Assembly: GCA_003551705.1 (NCBI GenBank)
Contig: PUNJ01000116.1
Span: 1 to 60,771, forward strand
Reading direction: 5' to 3'
Origin: Chloroflexota bacterium
GTDB lineage: Bacteria > Chloroflexota > Dehalococcoidia > UBA2247 > RBG-13-53-26
Length of the DNA: 60,771 bases
Part shown: piece after piece, positions 1 through 10,173 of the stretch
Layout: every line of letters begins with the position of its first letter
Numbering within the stretch: the stretch's first letter is position 1
Made by a program: the position numbers and the translations under genes
The notes under the pieces: model-generated
The model's input: only the letters and a program-made list of their open reading frames with translations
Told to the model about the DNA's origin: nothing
Databases searched by the model: none

Positions 1-423
1 GCCTGGCCCCAGCTCTTTCATGGTTCCACCGACATCGTCAACCCGACGAATGTCCATAACTCCTACCTGGAGCTCTACTCCAATTTTGGAATCCTCGGGG
101 TGCTGGCATTGATCGTTTCAATTGCCATCGCCTTCAAGCTCGGTCGCCACATCTGGAAGTCACCCGGCGGGAACAACTGGCGGGCCATCGGTATCGGTGC
201 GCTTCTGAGTTCTCTTCTCGTAGCTTTGATCGCCGTTGTGGAGAGCTCACCAATAGCGATTCCCATAGTCGGCGACGGGTACTACCTATACCTCATGTCG
301 CCTGTTCCCTGGGGTCTGGCAGGACTGCTCGTCACTTCCCACCGCCTGCGGTCACAAGACGAAGCGCCCCAACGTGAAGCCTGGGCCGTATCGAGGTTGA
401 AGTGTCACAGCCGGCAACGTTGA
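1..423 (+). CDS. O-antigen ligase/polymerase-like membrane protein, C-terminal fragment
   Basis: The reading frame is open from the first base and ends at 423, so the N-terminal part lies outside the window. The visible 140 residues contain the HNSYLELYSNFG stretch typical of the last periplasmic loop of Wzy_C / O-antigen ligase (WaaL-like) proteins, followed by two or three hydrophobic segments and a basic, polar tail. By family knowledge such proteins polymerise or attach surface polysaccharides in the cell membrane. The exact substrate cannot be told from this piece. The next gene begins about 110 bases downstream with its own ribosome site. Confidence 0.7.
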   Translation, partial: AWPQLFHGSTDIVNPTNVHNSYLELYSNFGILGVLALIVSIAIAFKLGRHIWKSPGGNNWRAIGIGALLSSLLVALIAVVESSPIAIPIVGDGYYLYLMSPVPWGLAGLLVTSHRLRSQDEAPQREAWAVSRLKCHSRQR

Positions 424-532
424 ACATCTTGGCCTAGAGTACTAGACTAGAGTCGCCATATCACCGGGCTAAGAGCGAGAGGGTGCCCGTCTTCAGCCCG
501 CAGGTGGTATTCTGAAGCAGGAGGTAAGTGTT

Positions 533-1075
533 ATGGAAGAGAAGATTGTGTATTTCGAGAACCCCGGTGAAGGCAACACCCCCGAAGTCCTCAAACTGGT
601 GAAAGATCGCGCCACAGCACGCGGCATCAAGAAGATCGTGCTGGCTTCCACAAGAGGTCAGACGGCCCGGGCTGCCGTTGAAGCCCTGGCGGGGACGGAC
701 ATCAACTTGATAGTGGTACCCTGGCAGTATGGCTTTGCCGATCAGCAGCCCTTTCCACCGGAACTCGTTACTGAGCTTGAAGCCAAAGGTCACAAAGTCC
801 ATTTCGGCACCATGCTTTTTCATGCGGAGAATCTCTATGGCTCCAAGGTACCCAGGGCCCTGGCCGACCTTCTCCGGGCCTTTTCCCAGGGGTTCAAGGT
901 AGGCATGGAGGTGCTTCTCATGGCTACCGATGGCGGCAAAGTGGAGATCGGCGAGAAGGTGATAGTGCTTGCCGGTACCATGAGCGGTACCGACACGGCC
1001 TTTGTGGCAACCGCAGCAGCGTCCACCCAGCTGGGCAAACTTCATGTGAGCGAGATAATCTGCAAACCATTGTAA
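533..1075 (+). CDS. Stand-alone pyruvate kinase alpha/beta (C-terminal) domain protein
   Basis: This 180-residue protein matches in length and pattern the free-standing pyruvate kinase C-terminal-like family. It opens with an FENPGEGNT-type segment and has a central STRGQTARA motif resembling the effector-binding loop of the pyruvate kinase C-terminal domain. It closes with a conserved VIVLAGTMSGTDTA strand-loop. There is no catalytic TIM barrel, so it is not a pyruvate kinase. Its role is unknown; effector or nucleotide binding is a guess from the fold. A GGAGGT site seven bases before the ATG fixes the start. The gene is alone between the O-antigen ligase tail and a decayed transporter. Confidence 0.75.
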   Translation: MEEKIVYFENPGEGNTPEVLKLVKDRATARGIKKIVLASTRGQTARAAVEALAGTDINLIVVPWQYGFADQQPFPPELVTELEAKGHKVHFGTMLFHAENLYGSKVPRALADLLRAFSQGFKVGMEVLLMATDGGKVEIGEKVIVLAGTMSGTDTAFVATAAASTQLGKLHVSEIICKPL

Positions 1076-1153
1076 ACACGTGATCGCCCAAGGGTCATTC
1101 AGGAGGACCTGCAGTAGCGCCCTTCGTACTTTGCGGATAAGGATAACAGGCCT

Positions 1154-1423
1154 GTGACTGGTACATCCAAACAGGGCCCCGGCCAGAGTACCGGTGTGTT
1201 CCATGGCTGGTTTGTGGTCGGGGCCTGCTTCATGATTACCCTGACCCTGGGCGAGACTTTCTGGTCCTTTGGTGTATTCTTCAAGTCCCTGGAGGACGAA
1301 TTCGGCTGGAGCCGGACCGTGGTCTCCTCCGGCTACACGGCGTTCCTGCTGGGACATGCCTTGTCCCTGGTCGGCGGCGGTAGACTGGTTGACAAGGAAC
1401 TGATGTCGCCGTTAACCAGGTGA
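1154..1423 (+). pseudogene. Truncated MFS transporter (N-terminal fragment)
   Basis: The 89-codon frame begins at GTG and has the first two transmembrane segments and the GGRLVDK loop of a major facilitator (oxalate/formate antiporter-like) protein. These proteins normally have about 400 residues and twelve membrane segments. Right after the loop the similarity stops: the expected YGPR-type continuation is replaced by a short unrelated tail and a stop. The following 150 bases hold nothing I recognise as the rest of the transporter. I read it as a remnant left by a deletion or rearrangement. A sequencing frameshift is less likely because the other frames downstream do not continue the family. 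Confidence 0.65.
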
Positions 1424-1573
1424 GATGATTACAGCCAGAAACCGTGCATCGCCATACAGTATCCTCGCAAAAAGGGAGCCTGACGTTGCCGGAGTGGCGC
1501 TGACTGTAGTTGGAGTCTGGACCGGATGCCGCCTGATCAAAAAAGTTTGCAAACGGTGTTCCCGTGTCCCCAC

Positions 1574-1774
1574 TCAGACGGTCTCGAAGTGGAGACGTCT
1601 CAACTCTTCCACGGGAATTCGCTCTTTGATGCCGAGAATCTCTATGCCCACGGCTTGACCGGCTGCATTGTAGTCCAAGATGATACCGGGTTGGACTTCC
1701 TCGGAGTCCACAATGGGGCTCTCATCGAGACGAAAATACAGGGCATCAGCGGCTTCATCTATCTTGATTCTCAT
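1574..1774 (-). CDS. DUF2283 family small protein
   Basis: The protein of about 66 residues starts MRIKIDEAADALYFRL and contains the VDSEEVQPGIILDYNA stretch. Both are characteristic of DUF2283 proteins, which are commonly encoded beside a DUF4258 partner. I chose the ATG at 1774 because the family begins at this motif; an upstream start at 1798 would add eight residues. It overlaps the end of the DUF4258 gene by about 20 bases, so the two are probably translated together. The arrangement resembles a toxin-antitoxin pair, with this protein in the antitoxin position, but that role is an inference. It lies next to a decayed transporter, a typical place for small mobile pairs. Confidence 0.75.
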   Translation of the reverse strand: MRIKIDEAADALYFRLDESPIVDSEEVQPGIILDYNAAGQAVGIEILGIKERIPVEELRRLHFETV

Positions 1775-2039
1775 GTACTTCCTTCTCTCTCCGGTCAAAG
1801 AACGCCGTGATCACTCTCGGCATGTTCCCCTCGCACGCCGTTACAACTCTCAGCATGCGGTCTTCACGTTCCATTATCCGCTTGAGGTAATGGATGGTAC
1901 CGTCGCTTCTGCGCTCGGTTCTTGCTGGTTCCTTCACTGCCCGTATTACCCATTCTTGCGAGAGGCCTCGCTCAATCAGCATACGCTTAGCATGATCGGT
2001 AAAATGTAAGCCAGCTATTGCTCCATCCTCTAAGATCAT
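1755..2039 (-). CDS. DUF4258 domain protein
   Basis: The HFTDHAKRMLIERGLSQEWV segment and the downstream RVITAFFDRRE strand are the usual marks of DUF4258, a small RelE/BrnT-like fold linked to toxin-antitoxin pairs. I place the start at the ATG at 2039, which gives 94 residues; a frame extension to 2090 adds a segment unlike the family. It is the upstream gene of a two-gene unit with the DUF2283 protein. Family context suggests an mRNA-interferase-like toxin, but no catalytic residues can be assigned with confidence from sequence alone. Confidence 0.7.
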   Translation of the reverse strand: MILEDGAIAGLHFTDHAKRMLIERGLSQEWVIRAVKEPARTERRSDGTIHYLKRIMEREDRMLRVVTACEGNMPRVITAFFDRREKEVHENQDR

Positions 2040-2121
2040 TGTACCACATACTGGCTCACTGGCCCGGTGGCAATACCGGGTGGCTCGCAAGCCACCCGGT
2101 GCTATTCGGCTGGACTCTCTT

Positions 2122-3327
2122 CTAGAGGCCCACTATGTTGATGGCTACCACGTTCCTGGGAGGAACCCCGCCCAGGTTATGGGTCAGTCCGATCTTCGGG
2201 TCCTTGATCTGCCTGGGACCCGCCTTACCCTGAAGCTGCTTGTACATCTCATACATCATCCGCAACCCGGAAGCGCCAATGGGGTGGCCGAAACACTTCA
2301 GCCCGCCGTCCGGCTGGCATGGTATCTGGCCGTTGAGTTCGAAGAACCCGGCATCGATATCCTCCTTGGCCTTACCCCTGGGAGAGATGCCCAGGTCTTC
2401 ATAGGTGACCAATTCAGTAATGGAGAAGCAGTCGTGCACCTCCATCATGCTTATCTCTTTGCGCGGGTCCGCGATTCCGGCTTCCTTGTATGCCCTGGCA
2501 GCCGCCCGGGTAGTCGACTCCACATGAGCGTAGTCATAGTCAGTGTACATAAGCTCTTCACCTGAACAGGCGGCGATTTGGGATGACTTGATGAAGACCG
2601 GGTCATTGCGGAACTTGTGGGCCATGTCCGCCCGGCACACGATGGCCGCTGCAGAACCGTCGCTTACGCCACAGCAGTCAAACAGCCCGAGGGGCCAGGC
2701 GATTATGGGGGCATTCACAGCCTGGTCCACCGTGATCTCCCGCTTCAAATGGGCTTTCTCGCACATGGAGCCATTGTGATGGCTCTTGACAGATATCTTG
2801 GCCAGAGCGGTCTTGCCTTCCTGCGGGCTCAGACCGTACTTGGCAAAATACCGTGTGGCCATCATCCCGAAGAGGCCGGGGGTCGTGTTGTTGGCCAGCA
2901 CAATCCTGAGCTTGGTGCCCACAGCGATCACGTGGGAGAACTCAGGCAATCCGCCGTAGCCGGTATCCTTCAGCTTCTCAATGCCCAGGGCCAGGGCGAC
3001 GTCGCACGCCCCTGCTGCCACGGCATAGGCTGCAGCGCGCAGCGCCTCGGAGCCGCTGGCGCACATGTTCTCAACCTTGGTCGTGGGCAGGAAGGGCAGC
3101 TTCAGCGCCGTGGAAAGGGGTATGGCGCTGTGGCCGGTGCTGACCTCGGTCATCTCGGGTCCGCCCTGCCAGGCTGCGTCGATGTCCTTCGTCTCTATTC
3201 CAGCGTCCGCGAGCGCCTCGAGGTACGCCTCAACCATCAAGTCTTCATGGCTCTTGTCCCAGAGTTCTCCGAACCTGGTGCAACCCATGCCTATGATTGC
3301 AACCTTGTCCCTTATGCCTTCTGCCAT
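2122..3327 (-). CDS. Thiolase family protein (SCP2-thiolase-like acetyl-CoA acetyltransferase)
   Basis: About 401 residues, beginning MAEGIRDKVAIIGMG, which is the normal N-terminus of non-decarboxylating thiolases of the SCP2 type. The nucleophile region VENMCASGSEALRAAAYA (about residues 85-100) has the active-site cysteine. The C-terminal NLGGVPP segment and the GHPIGASGLRM motif with its catalytic histidine are also present. The family cleaves or forms beta-ketoacyl-CoA. The start at 3327 is preferred over the upstream ATG-like codon because the added residues are not conserved. It follows the HMG-CoA-synthase-like/DUF35 gene by about 70 bases, an association seen for side-chain or polyketide-type ketoacyl-CoA metabolism. 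The specific substrate is unknown. Confidence 0.85.
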   Translation of the reverse strand: MAEGIRDKVAIIGMGCTRFGELWDKSHEDLMVEAYLEALADAGIETKDIDAAWQGGPEMTEVSTGHSAIPLSTALKLPFLPTTKVENMCASGSEALRAAAYAVAAGACDVALALGIEKLKDTGYGGLPEFSHVIAVGTKLRIVLANNTTPGLFGMMATRYFAKYGLSPQEGKTALAKISVKSHHNGSMCEKAHLKREITVDQAVNAPIIAWPLGLFDCCGVSDGSAAAIVCRADMAHKFRNDPVFIKSSQIAACSGEELMYTDYDYAHVESTTRAAARAYKEAGIADPRKEISMMEVHDCFSITELVTYEDLGISPRGKAKEDIDAGFFELNGQIPCQPDGGLKCFGHPIGASGLRMMYEMYKQLQGKAGPRQIKDPKIGLTHNLGGVPPRNVVAINIVGL

Positions 3328-3399
3328 TTTCCCTCCGTCATTTCTAGTCCGACTTCCGTCCGGACCCATTCACAGGGTCCTGCCGGCAGTCAGAGGCAT

Positions 3400-4839
3400 C
3401 TATGCCGTGACAGGCGTAGCCTTCCAGAAGTAGGCGTAGATACCCCGCATTTCGTCAACGTATCTCCTGCGAAATGTCATCTCCACAGGCATGTCCACCG
3501 CCAGCGATTCGGGATCGGAGTCGGTAACGTCCAGAATATATCTGCCTCCGCCTTCAAAATCGATCACGCCGTACATCTCCGGCGGGCTGACGCTGAAAGC
3601 CAGGCTGTCACCCGTGTAGCTGAACAGGCGACCCTTCTTATCGGCAAAACGATACGGTTCCATCTGATCGACGGCCACACAACCGGGGTTTACGCAGATC
3701 CTCTGGGATGGGTACTGGGGTGTATTGCATTTCTTGCACTTGGAGCCATAGAGACCAAGGATCTCGTGGCGGTCTCTCCATAGGACGGGTACCTGGGTCG
3801 GGCCTGTTTCCCCCCTGATCCCCTTTTCCACCGGCAAAATGCCGCGGAAGCTCAGGTATTTCTCATAGCTGGCCAGATCAGCCCTGAGCCCGAGTCCGGC
3901 CTTGACGCCCTTGCGAGATTTCATCTTGGTTATCTCATCTGTGACTTCGAAGAACATGGCATCCGCCCCGTTTCCATAGCTGGCAACGACAATCCTGTCG
4001 CCCGGCTTGGCCTCTTCCAGTGCTGCCACCAGCATCATCAGGGGATGGGCTGCCCCACAGTCCCCGACCGAGCTCAGCAATTCCTGCTGTATCTGTTCAG
4101 GAGCGAAACCCGCACTCTTGCCTATGGCAGCGTGTTCCCTGGGGTAGAGACAGGGATAGACGGCCTTGGCGATTTCTTTAGGAGTTAATTCGTACTTGGC
4201 CAGCAGCCCAGCGATAGCCTCATTGATAAACTTGGTGTAACCCTCGTCTCGGATCCACCTGTCTTCCGAGGAGTGGGGGAACTTCTCGTCCTCAGCGCGC
4301 CACCTGTCCATGAAATCGTGGGTTACGGAGTAGGAACCCTGGAAAGTCGCCACTACATTGCTGTCACCCAGCAACAGAGCAGCGGCTCCATCACCATAGT
4401 TGGCCTCTTCAAAGCTGCCCGGCTTGCCCATACGGCAGTCGGCAGCACAGACCACAAGCTTCCTGACAGAGCCTGATTTCACCGCCTCGCAACCTGCGAT
4501 CAGGGCCGAGGTCCCAGCCTTCGTAGAGTCCGTGAAATCCGCAGTGCGCACCGCGGTGCCGAGATCGAGTGCGCCGGCGACAATGCCGGCATCCTGTCTT
4601 TCCTTGTAGGGGGCATTAACGGTGGCCAGATAAAGTGCCTCCACACTGCCGGAGCCGGTTTCCTCGAGGCAGTTCATCCCGGCGGCGACCGCCATGGTCA
4701 CACTATCTTCATCGTAATTAGCCACGGCCTTTTCGCCCGGTACGCCGGCAGAAGCATACCAGCCCATGGCCGCTGTGATCGTCTTGCGGCTCATACGATA
4801 CCGGGGTATGTACGCACCAAATGAGACAATCCCTGTCAT
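3400..4839 (-). CDS. HMG-CoA synthase-like protein fused to a C-terminal DUF35 (Zn-ribbon/OB-fold) domain
   Basis: The 479-residue product starts MTGIVSFGAYIPRYRMS behind a GGAGGCGCGCAG site. The first about 330 residues have the thiolase-superfamily fold of 3-hydroxy-3-methylglutaryl-CoA synthase: VCAADCRMGKPGS, the YGDGAAALLLGD segment and a GDCGAAHPLMML region. The last about 130 residues form a DUF35 acyl-CoA-binding module with a four-cysteine zinc ribbon (CKKC and, about 14 residues later, CVNPGC) followed by the OB-fold. In archaea these domains are separate proteins of the thiolase/HMG-CoA synthase/DUF35 complex, here joined. With the thiolase downstream it may channel acetoacetyl-CoA-like intermediates. 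Whether it makes HMG-CoA is not shown. Confidence 0.8.
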   Translation of the reverse strand: MTGIVSFGAYIPRYRMSRKTITAAMGWYASAGVPGEKAVANYDEDSVTMAVAAGMNCLEETGSGSVEALYLATVNAPYKERQDAGIVAGALDLGTAVRTADFTDSTKAGTSALIAGCEAVKSGSVRKLVVCAADCRMGKPGSFEEANYGDGAAALLLGDSNVVATFQGSYSVTHDFMDRWRAEDEKFPHSSEDRWIRDEGYTKFINEAIAGLLAKYELTPKEIAKAVYPCLYPREHAAIGKSAGFAPEQIQQELLSSVGDCGAAHPLMMLVAALEEAKPGDRIVVASYGNGADAMFFEVTDEITKMKSRKGVKAGLGLRADLASYEKYLSFRGILPVEKGIRGETGPTQVPVLWRDRHEILGLYGSKCKKCNTPQYPSQRICVNPGCVAVDQMEPYRFADKKGRLFSYTGDSLAFSVSPPEMYGVIDFEGGGRYILDVTDSDPESLAVDMPVEMTFRRRYVDEMRGIYAYFWKATPVTA

Positions 4840-5148
4840 ACTGCGCGCCTCCTTAAATCTGAATAGCTTCACTCACGCATGCTGGAACAGTGCATAAAAA
4901 TCAGCCACCTTGCGTGAGGTGCCCAGTGTTATTCTCTGTTTTTCCTCTTAGCATTGTCAAATGGGGGCTCCCTCGCCGGTTGCCTGGCGGTCGAGCGTAC
5001 AGGCCGGACAAGGAGATGTCTATAACGACTGCGCGATCTTGTGTCCGATTGTGTTCTCTGTTCCCTTGTCACGTGTTAGAATTAGTAAGGACCACAATAA
5101 GCCCGATGCAATGTCAACACAAAACCCCAAAGAGAAGTGAGGACCAAG
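4840..5148. other. Divergent intergenic region (HMG-CoA synthase-like / msrA)
   Basis: About 310 bases separate the two divergently transcribed genes. I see a good ribosome site for each gene at the edges and a TAGAAT box near 5079-5084 that could be a -10 element for msrA, though no convincing -35 goes with it. No RNA gene, repeat or further reading frame is apparent. Confidence 0.4.
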
Positions 5149-5823
5149 ATGGTGCCTGAGAAGACCGGATCCAGACAGAGACCGCGCATGGATATGGAGG
5201 TACCTGACTTTCCTGCCGCCGCCACCTTTGCCCTGGGTTGATTCTGGGGTCCGGATTCCCGGTTCGGGATCTTAAGCGGAGTGGTCAGGACACGAGTGGG
5301 CTATGCAGGCGGGACCACCAAGAACCCCACTTACTATCAACTGGGAGACCATTCGGAAACTATTCAGGTCGATTACGATCCGGCACGCATTTCCTACAGG
5401 GACCTGCTGGACGTATTCTGGGCCAGCCACAGACCGGAAACGCCCCCCTATTCCCAGCAGTACAAGAGCATCATTTTTTACCATGATGATGGACAAAGAG
5501 GATTGGCCCTGGAGACCAAGCGGTTACAGGAAGAGCGTATTGGCAAATCGGTGCACACAGAGGTGAGGCCTTTTGCCACGTTCTACACTGCCGAGGACTA
5601 TCATCAGAAGTACCGGCTGCACCAGGAGCCTGAGCTTCTACTGGAGTACCGGGCTATCTATCCTCAATTCAAGGACTTCGTGAGCTCCACCGCCGTGGCT
5701 CGCGTCAACGGCTACATTGCGGGTTATGGGTCTCTCGAGAGCCTTATAGTGGAAATAGACGATCTGGGACTTACCCCGAAAGGACGGGAAAAGCTCACCG
5801 GGGTGGTGGGCAGGACCAGGTAG
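5149..5823 (+). CDS. msrA: Peptide-methionine (S)-S-oxide reductase MsrA, probable selenoprotein (in-frame UGA at the catalytic position)
   Basis: The frame from the ATG at 5149 (GAGG six bases upstream) reads AATFALG, then TGA at 5239-5241, then FWG, GVVRTRVGYAGG and the rest of MsrA through NGYIAGYGS. In MsrA the residue before FWG is the catalytic cysteine, so the UGA falls exactly where selenocysteine replaces cysteine in known selenoprotein MsrA enzymes. Reading UGA as Sec31 gives a full-length protein of 224 residues. No cysteine follows the UGA, which fits a Sec enzyme without a resolving cysteine. A SECIS-like hairpin follows (separate entry). The enzyme reduces methionine-S-sulfoxide in oxidised proteins, usually with thioredoxin. 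A plain nonsense mutation is the alternative. It is less likely because the rest of the frame is intact and the hairpin is present. Confidence 0.85.
5250..5280 (+). promoter_or_regulatory. Bacterial SECIS-like hairpin downstream of msrA UGA
   Basis: Starting 12 bases after the UGA, GAU (5254-5256), a single unpaired U (5257), then CCCG pairs with CGGG and AUC (5265-5271). The apical loop is built on GGUU, with its first G 19 bases after the UGA. An outer UCCG/CGGA pairing (5250-5253 with 5277-5280) can close it. A bulged U below a loop containing GGU is the feature SelB recognises in the Escherichia coli fdhF element. The stem is coding sequence, as bacterial SECIS elements are. Confidence 0.75.
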
Positions 5824-5939
5824 CTTCAGTAACGAGTAACGAGTCCCCCTCATCCACAGCCGGCGCAAGAAACCTTCATGGTTTGACCCGTGACACGATT
5901 TCTGGTCTAATTAGGCACCTGAACATAGGGGGAGGGTCC

Positions 5940-7616
5940 ATGGATCCAAGTTGGGATGCAAGCGCCGATCTGCTCGTGGTTGGCTCCGGTGGGGGCGGCA
6001 TGACAGCGGCCATAGTCGCCGCAGACCGCGGGCTTGATGTCCTCGTCATAGAGAAAGGCAAGGTCTATGGCGGTTCCACCGCCATGTCCGGAGGCGCTCT
6101 CTGGATTCCCAATAACCATCTCATGCAGCGATCAGGCTTGGTCGACTCTCCGGAAGACTCGATGTCCTATTTGAAAACATTGACCGCGGGCAGGGTGCCT
6201 GACGACCGCCTGCTGGCATACAATGAAGCAGCGCCGAAATTGCTCTCCCACCTCGAACAGCGCACCGACGTGCGTTTCAGAATCGTGCCCGGTTACTCCG
6301 ACTACTATCCCAGGGTGGGTGGCGCCAGGCCGGGGGGAGGCCGTACCGTCGAGCCCGTACCTTTTAACGCCCTCAGGCTCGGAAGCCTCCGACACCAGAT
6401 GCGTCCGCTGCCGCGCCAGGCTCGTCTCTTAGGCAGACTGATGGCAACAGCCTACGATGCACACATGATGCTCGACACTTCTCTGAGAGGCCGGCTATGG
6501 GCCGTGCGCGTATTTGGCTCCTATTTAGTGAACCCCTTTCGATTTCTTGCCAAAACCGATACCCGCCTCACCCTGGGCAATGCCCTCATCGGAAGGCTGC
6601 GCCTGTCCATGAAGAAACGCAGTATCTCTCTCTGGCTAAACACGCCCGCCATCAGGTTGATCATGGAAAACGGCCGGGTAGCAGGGATCGAGGCCAAGCG
6701 GGAGGGTAAGACGGTCAGCATAAGGGCGGACAGGGGCGTACTGCTGGCGGCTGGAGGCTTCCCCCATAACAGGGCCATGCGCCAGAGGTACGAGCCCGCA
6801 GAATTGTCGAAGGCGTTGAGCATGGCCTGCCCCGATAACCAGGGCGATGCCGTCCAAATGGGCATCGAAGCCGGCGCCGCTCTCGACCTCATGGACGAAG
6901 CCTGGTGGATGCCAGTGTCCATGGTGCCGGGTGATACGGTGCCCCAGATGATCCTGATAGAGAGGTCTTTGCCCGGCTGTATCATGGTCAATAAGGAGGG
7001 ACGCCGGTTCACCAACGAGGCGGCTCCATATATCGATGTGGTAAAGGACCAGTACGCTAATAACTTGGAGACGGGCGCAGCCATACCGGCCTACATGATC
7101 ATGGATAGCCGTTTCAGGAGCAAGTACCCCACCAGTCCCATGCTCCCGGGGTTCACGCCCAGCAAGTACATCGAGAATGGGTACATGAAGAAAGCCGGCA
7201 CTCTTGAAGACCTGGCCCGCCAGTGTGGTATCGATATCCGGGGGCTGTCCACGGCCATGGAAAGATTCAACACCTATGCGGCCACCGGCAGAGACCCGGA
7301 TTTCGACAGAGGCAGTACGCCGATCGACCGGTTCTATGGAGATGCGGCGGTCAAGCCTAATCCATGCCTGGCCCCGATAGATAGGCCACCTTACTATGCC
7401 ATTGAAATATGGCCGGGAGACCTGGGAACCAAGGGTGGGCTGGTGACGGACCGGCATGCCCGTGTACTGCAGCAAGACGGCAGCCCAATACAGGGTCTTT
7501 ACGCCACTGGAAACTGCACAGCCTCTGTCATGGGAACCAGCTATGCCGGAGCTGGCGCTACCGTGGGACCAGCCATGGTCTTCGGATACCTGGCAGCGCT
7601 GCATGCCGTGAGTTGA
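5940..7616 (+). CDS. FAD-dependent oxidoreductase, 3-ketosteroid-dehydrogenase/fumarate-reductase flavoprotein-like
   Basis: The 558-residue protein starts at an ATG directly behind GGGGGAGGGTCC. It has an N-terminal Rossmann FAD motif (LLVVGSGGGGMTAAIVAADRG), a GGSTAMSGGALWIP segment typical of KstD and soluble fumarate-reductase-like flavoproteins, and a C-terminal second FAD segment, GLYATGNCTASVMG, followed by AGAGATVGPAMVFGYLAA. These are hallmarks of the FAD_binding_2 family, which includes 3-ketosteroid delta-1-dehydrogenases. Steroid oxidation is only one possibility; there is no haem domain or signal peptide, so it appears cytoplasmic. It stands downstream of msrA and reads as its own gene. 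Neighbouring thiolase and HMG-CoA-synthase-like genes give a weak hint of ring or side-chain catabolism. Confidence 0.8.
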   Translation: MDPSWDASADLLVVGSGGGGMTAAIVAADRGLDVLVIEKGKVYGGSTAMSGGALWIPNNHLMQRSGLVDSPEDSMSYLKTLTAGRVPDDRLLAYNEAAPKLLSHLEQRTDVRFRIVPGYSDYYPRVGGARPGGGRTVEPVPFNALRLGSLRHQMRPLPRQARLLGRLMATAYDAHMMLDTSLRGRLWAVRVFGSYLVNPFRFLAKTDTRLTLGNALIGRLRLSMKKRSISLWLNTPAIRLIMENGRVAGIEAKREGKTVSIRADRGVLLAAGGFPHNRAMRQRYEPAELSKALSMACPDNQGDAVQMGIEAGAALDLMDEAWWMPVSMVPGDTVPQMILIERSLPGCIMVNKEGRRFTNEAAPYIDVVKDQYANNLETGAAIPAYMIMDSRFRSKYPTSPMLPGFTPSKYIENGYMKKAGTLEDLARQCGIDIRGLSTAMERFNTYAATGRDPDFDRGSTPIDRFYGDAAVKPNPCLAPIDRPPYYAIEIWPGDLGTKGGLVTDRHARVLQQDGSPIQGLYATGNCTASVMGTSYAGAGATVGPAMVFGYLAALHAVS

Positions 7617-7644
7617 TTAACCCACCAGGCGGGTGGTGGGCACA

Positions 7645-7752
7645 CTACTTTTTCTTCTTCTCTTTGGCCTTCTTGGGGCCCTTCTTGAGATAATTAGAGC
7701 TTTGTCTGTAAGCCTTCTTACCACTCTTCTTTACGTCTTTTTGCTTTGCCAT
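7645..7752 (-). CDS. Very basic 35-residue peptide
   Basis: An ATG at 7752 opens a frame MAKQKDVKKSGKKAY..., ending in a run of lysines at a TAG. About half of its residues are Lys or Arg. An AGGA sits about 13 bases and a GAG about 8 bases upstream. Small lysine-rich proteins of this type occur as uncharacterised conserved peptides in some bacteria. Nucleic-acid or ribosome binding would fit the charge but is a guess. The opposite strand of the same interval gives only a leucine-rich artefact. Confidence 0.4.
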   Translation of the reverse strand: MAKQKDVKKSGKKAYRQSSNYLKKGPKKAKEKKKK

Positions 7753-8030
7753 TCGTTACTCGCTTTCCTATTCGGCGGTTCTCTTGTGCAGGATGAGATT
7801 AGGGCCGGCGTCCGTATCTTGGACATCCACTGTTACCTGTTCCAAGGACGGTGCTAGTTCAGATGGTACGAGCAGCACCTTTGATCCTTGATGCTCCACT
7901 CACTTCCTGCGGGCCCGCAAACTTCCTGCCATTACTGCAGGAGTTAAGCGTACTACCGGGGAACAATACGGTCTTAGGGGGATTGTCTGTGGAAATCCGC
8001 TGAGGGTAATCTGCGATTGTTACAGGACTC

Positions 8031-8051
8031 AAGCAGGACGAAGTCCTGCTT
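8031..8051 (-). terminator. Hairpin downstream of acs, possible terminator
   Basis: AAGCAGGAC and GTCCTGCTT form a nine-pair stem around a GAA loop. It lies about 160 bases beyond the acs stop. There is no clear U-run after it in the minus direction, so termination is only possible. Confidence 0.35.
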
Positions 8052-8067
8052 CTACATCTAACAGTCT

Positions 8068-8086
8068 ATGAGGGTGTCGCCCTCAT
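8068..8086 (-). terminator. Second hairpin downstream of acs
   Basis: ATGAGGG and CCCTCAT form a seven-pair stem with a five-base loop, 17 bases from the neighbouring hairpin. The pair could act as an RNA 3' end structure for acs. No U-tract follows. Confidence 0.3.
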
Positions 8087-8210
8087 GTCAAGACCACGGA
8101 CCCATCGAAGACGTGGCCCTCTGTTACTGTCGCCACTACCTTAACGATGGGGTTCCATCTCAAAGCAAGAGAGACGTAACCCACCACCCGGGGCGGGAAG
8201 GCCACCGCGC

Positions 8211-10154
<1,944 letters not shown>

Positions 10155-10173
10155 ATCTACCCTCCTCCTTATC

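Larger units (their letters stand above)
7753..8210. other. Intergenic stretch downstream of acs with two tandem hairpins
   Basis: The interval holds two short perfect inverted repeats close together (listed separately at 8031 and 8068) and no convincing gene. A 43-codon minus-strand frame starts at a TTG overlapping the acs stop and ends at 8083, but it matches no family I know. The rest shows no promoter or repeat that I can defend. Confidence 0.4.

Noticed and set aside
461-1357. A long 298-codon minus-strand frame opposite the pyruvate-kinase-domain gene
   Set aside because: It lies over two frames with clear family matches on the plus strand and shows no family motif itself.
2617-3783. 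A 388-codon plus-strand frame across the thiolase and synthase genes
   Set aside because: It is antisense to two well-recognised genes and its protein resembles no family.
5281-5823. A shorter MsrA starting at GTG 5281
   Set aside because: This start would remove the catalytic position and has no ribosome site; the upstream frame through the UGA restores the full family.
7633-7857. A leucine-rich plus-strand frame that looks like a membrane protein
   Set aside because: It is the shadow of a lysine-rich minus-strand peptide; poly-Lys codons read as Leu/Phe in the opposite direction.
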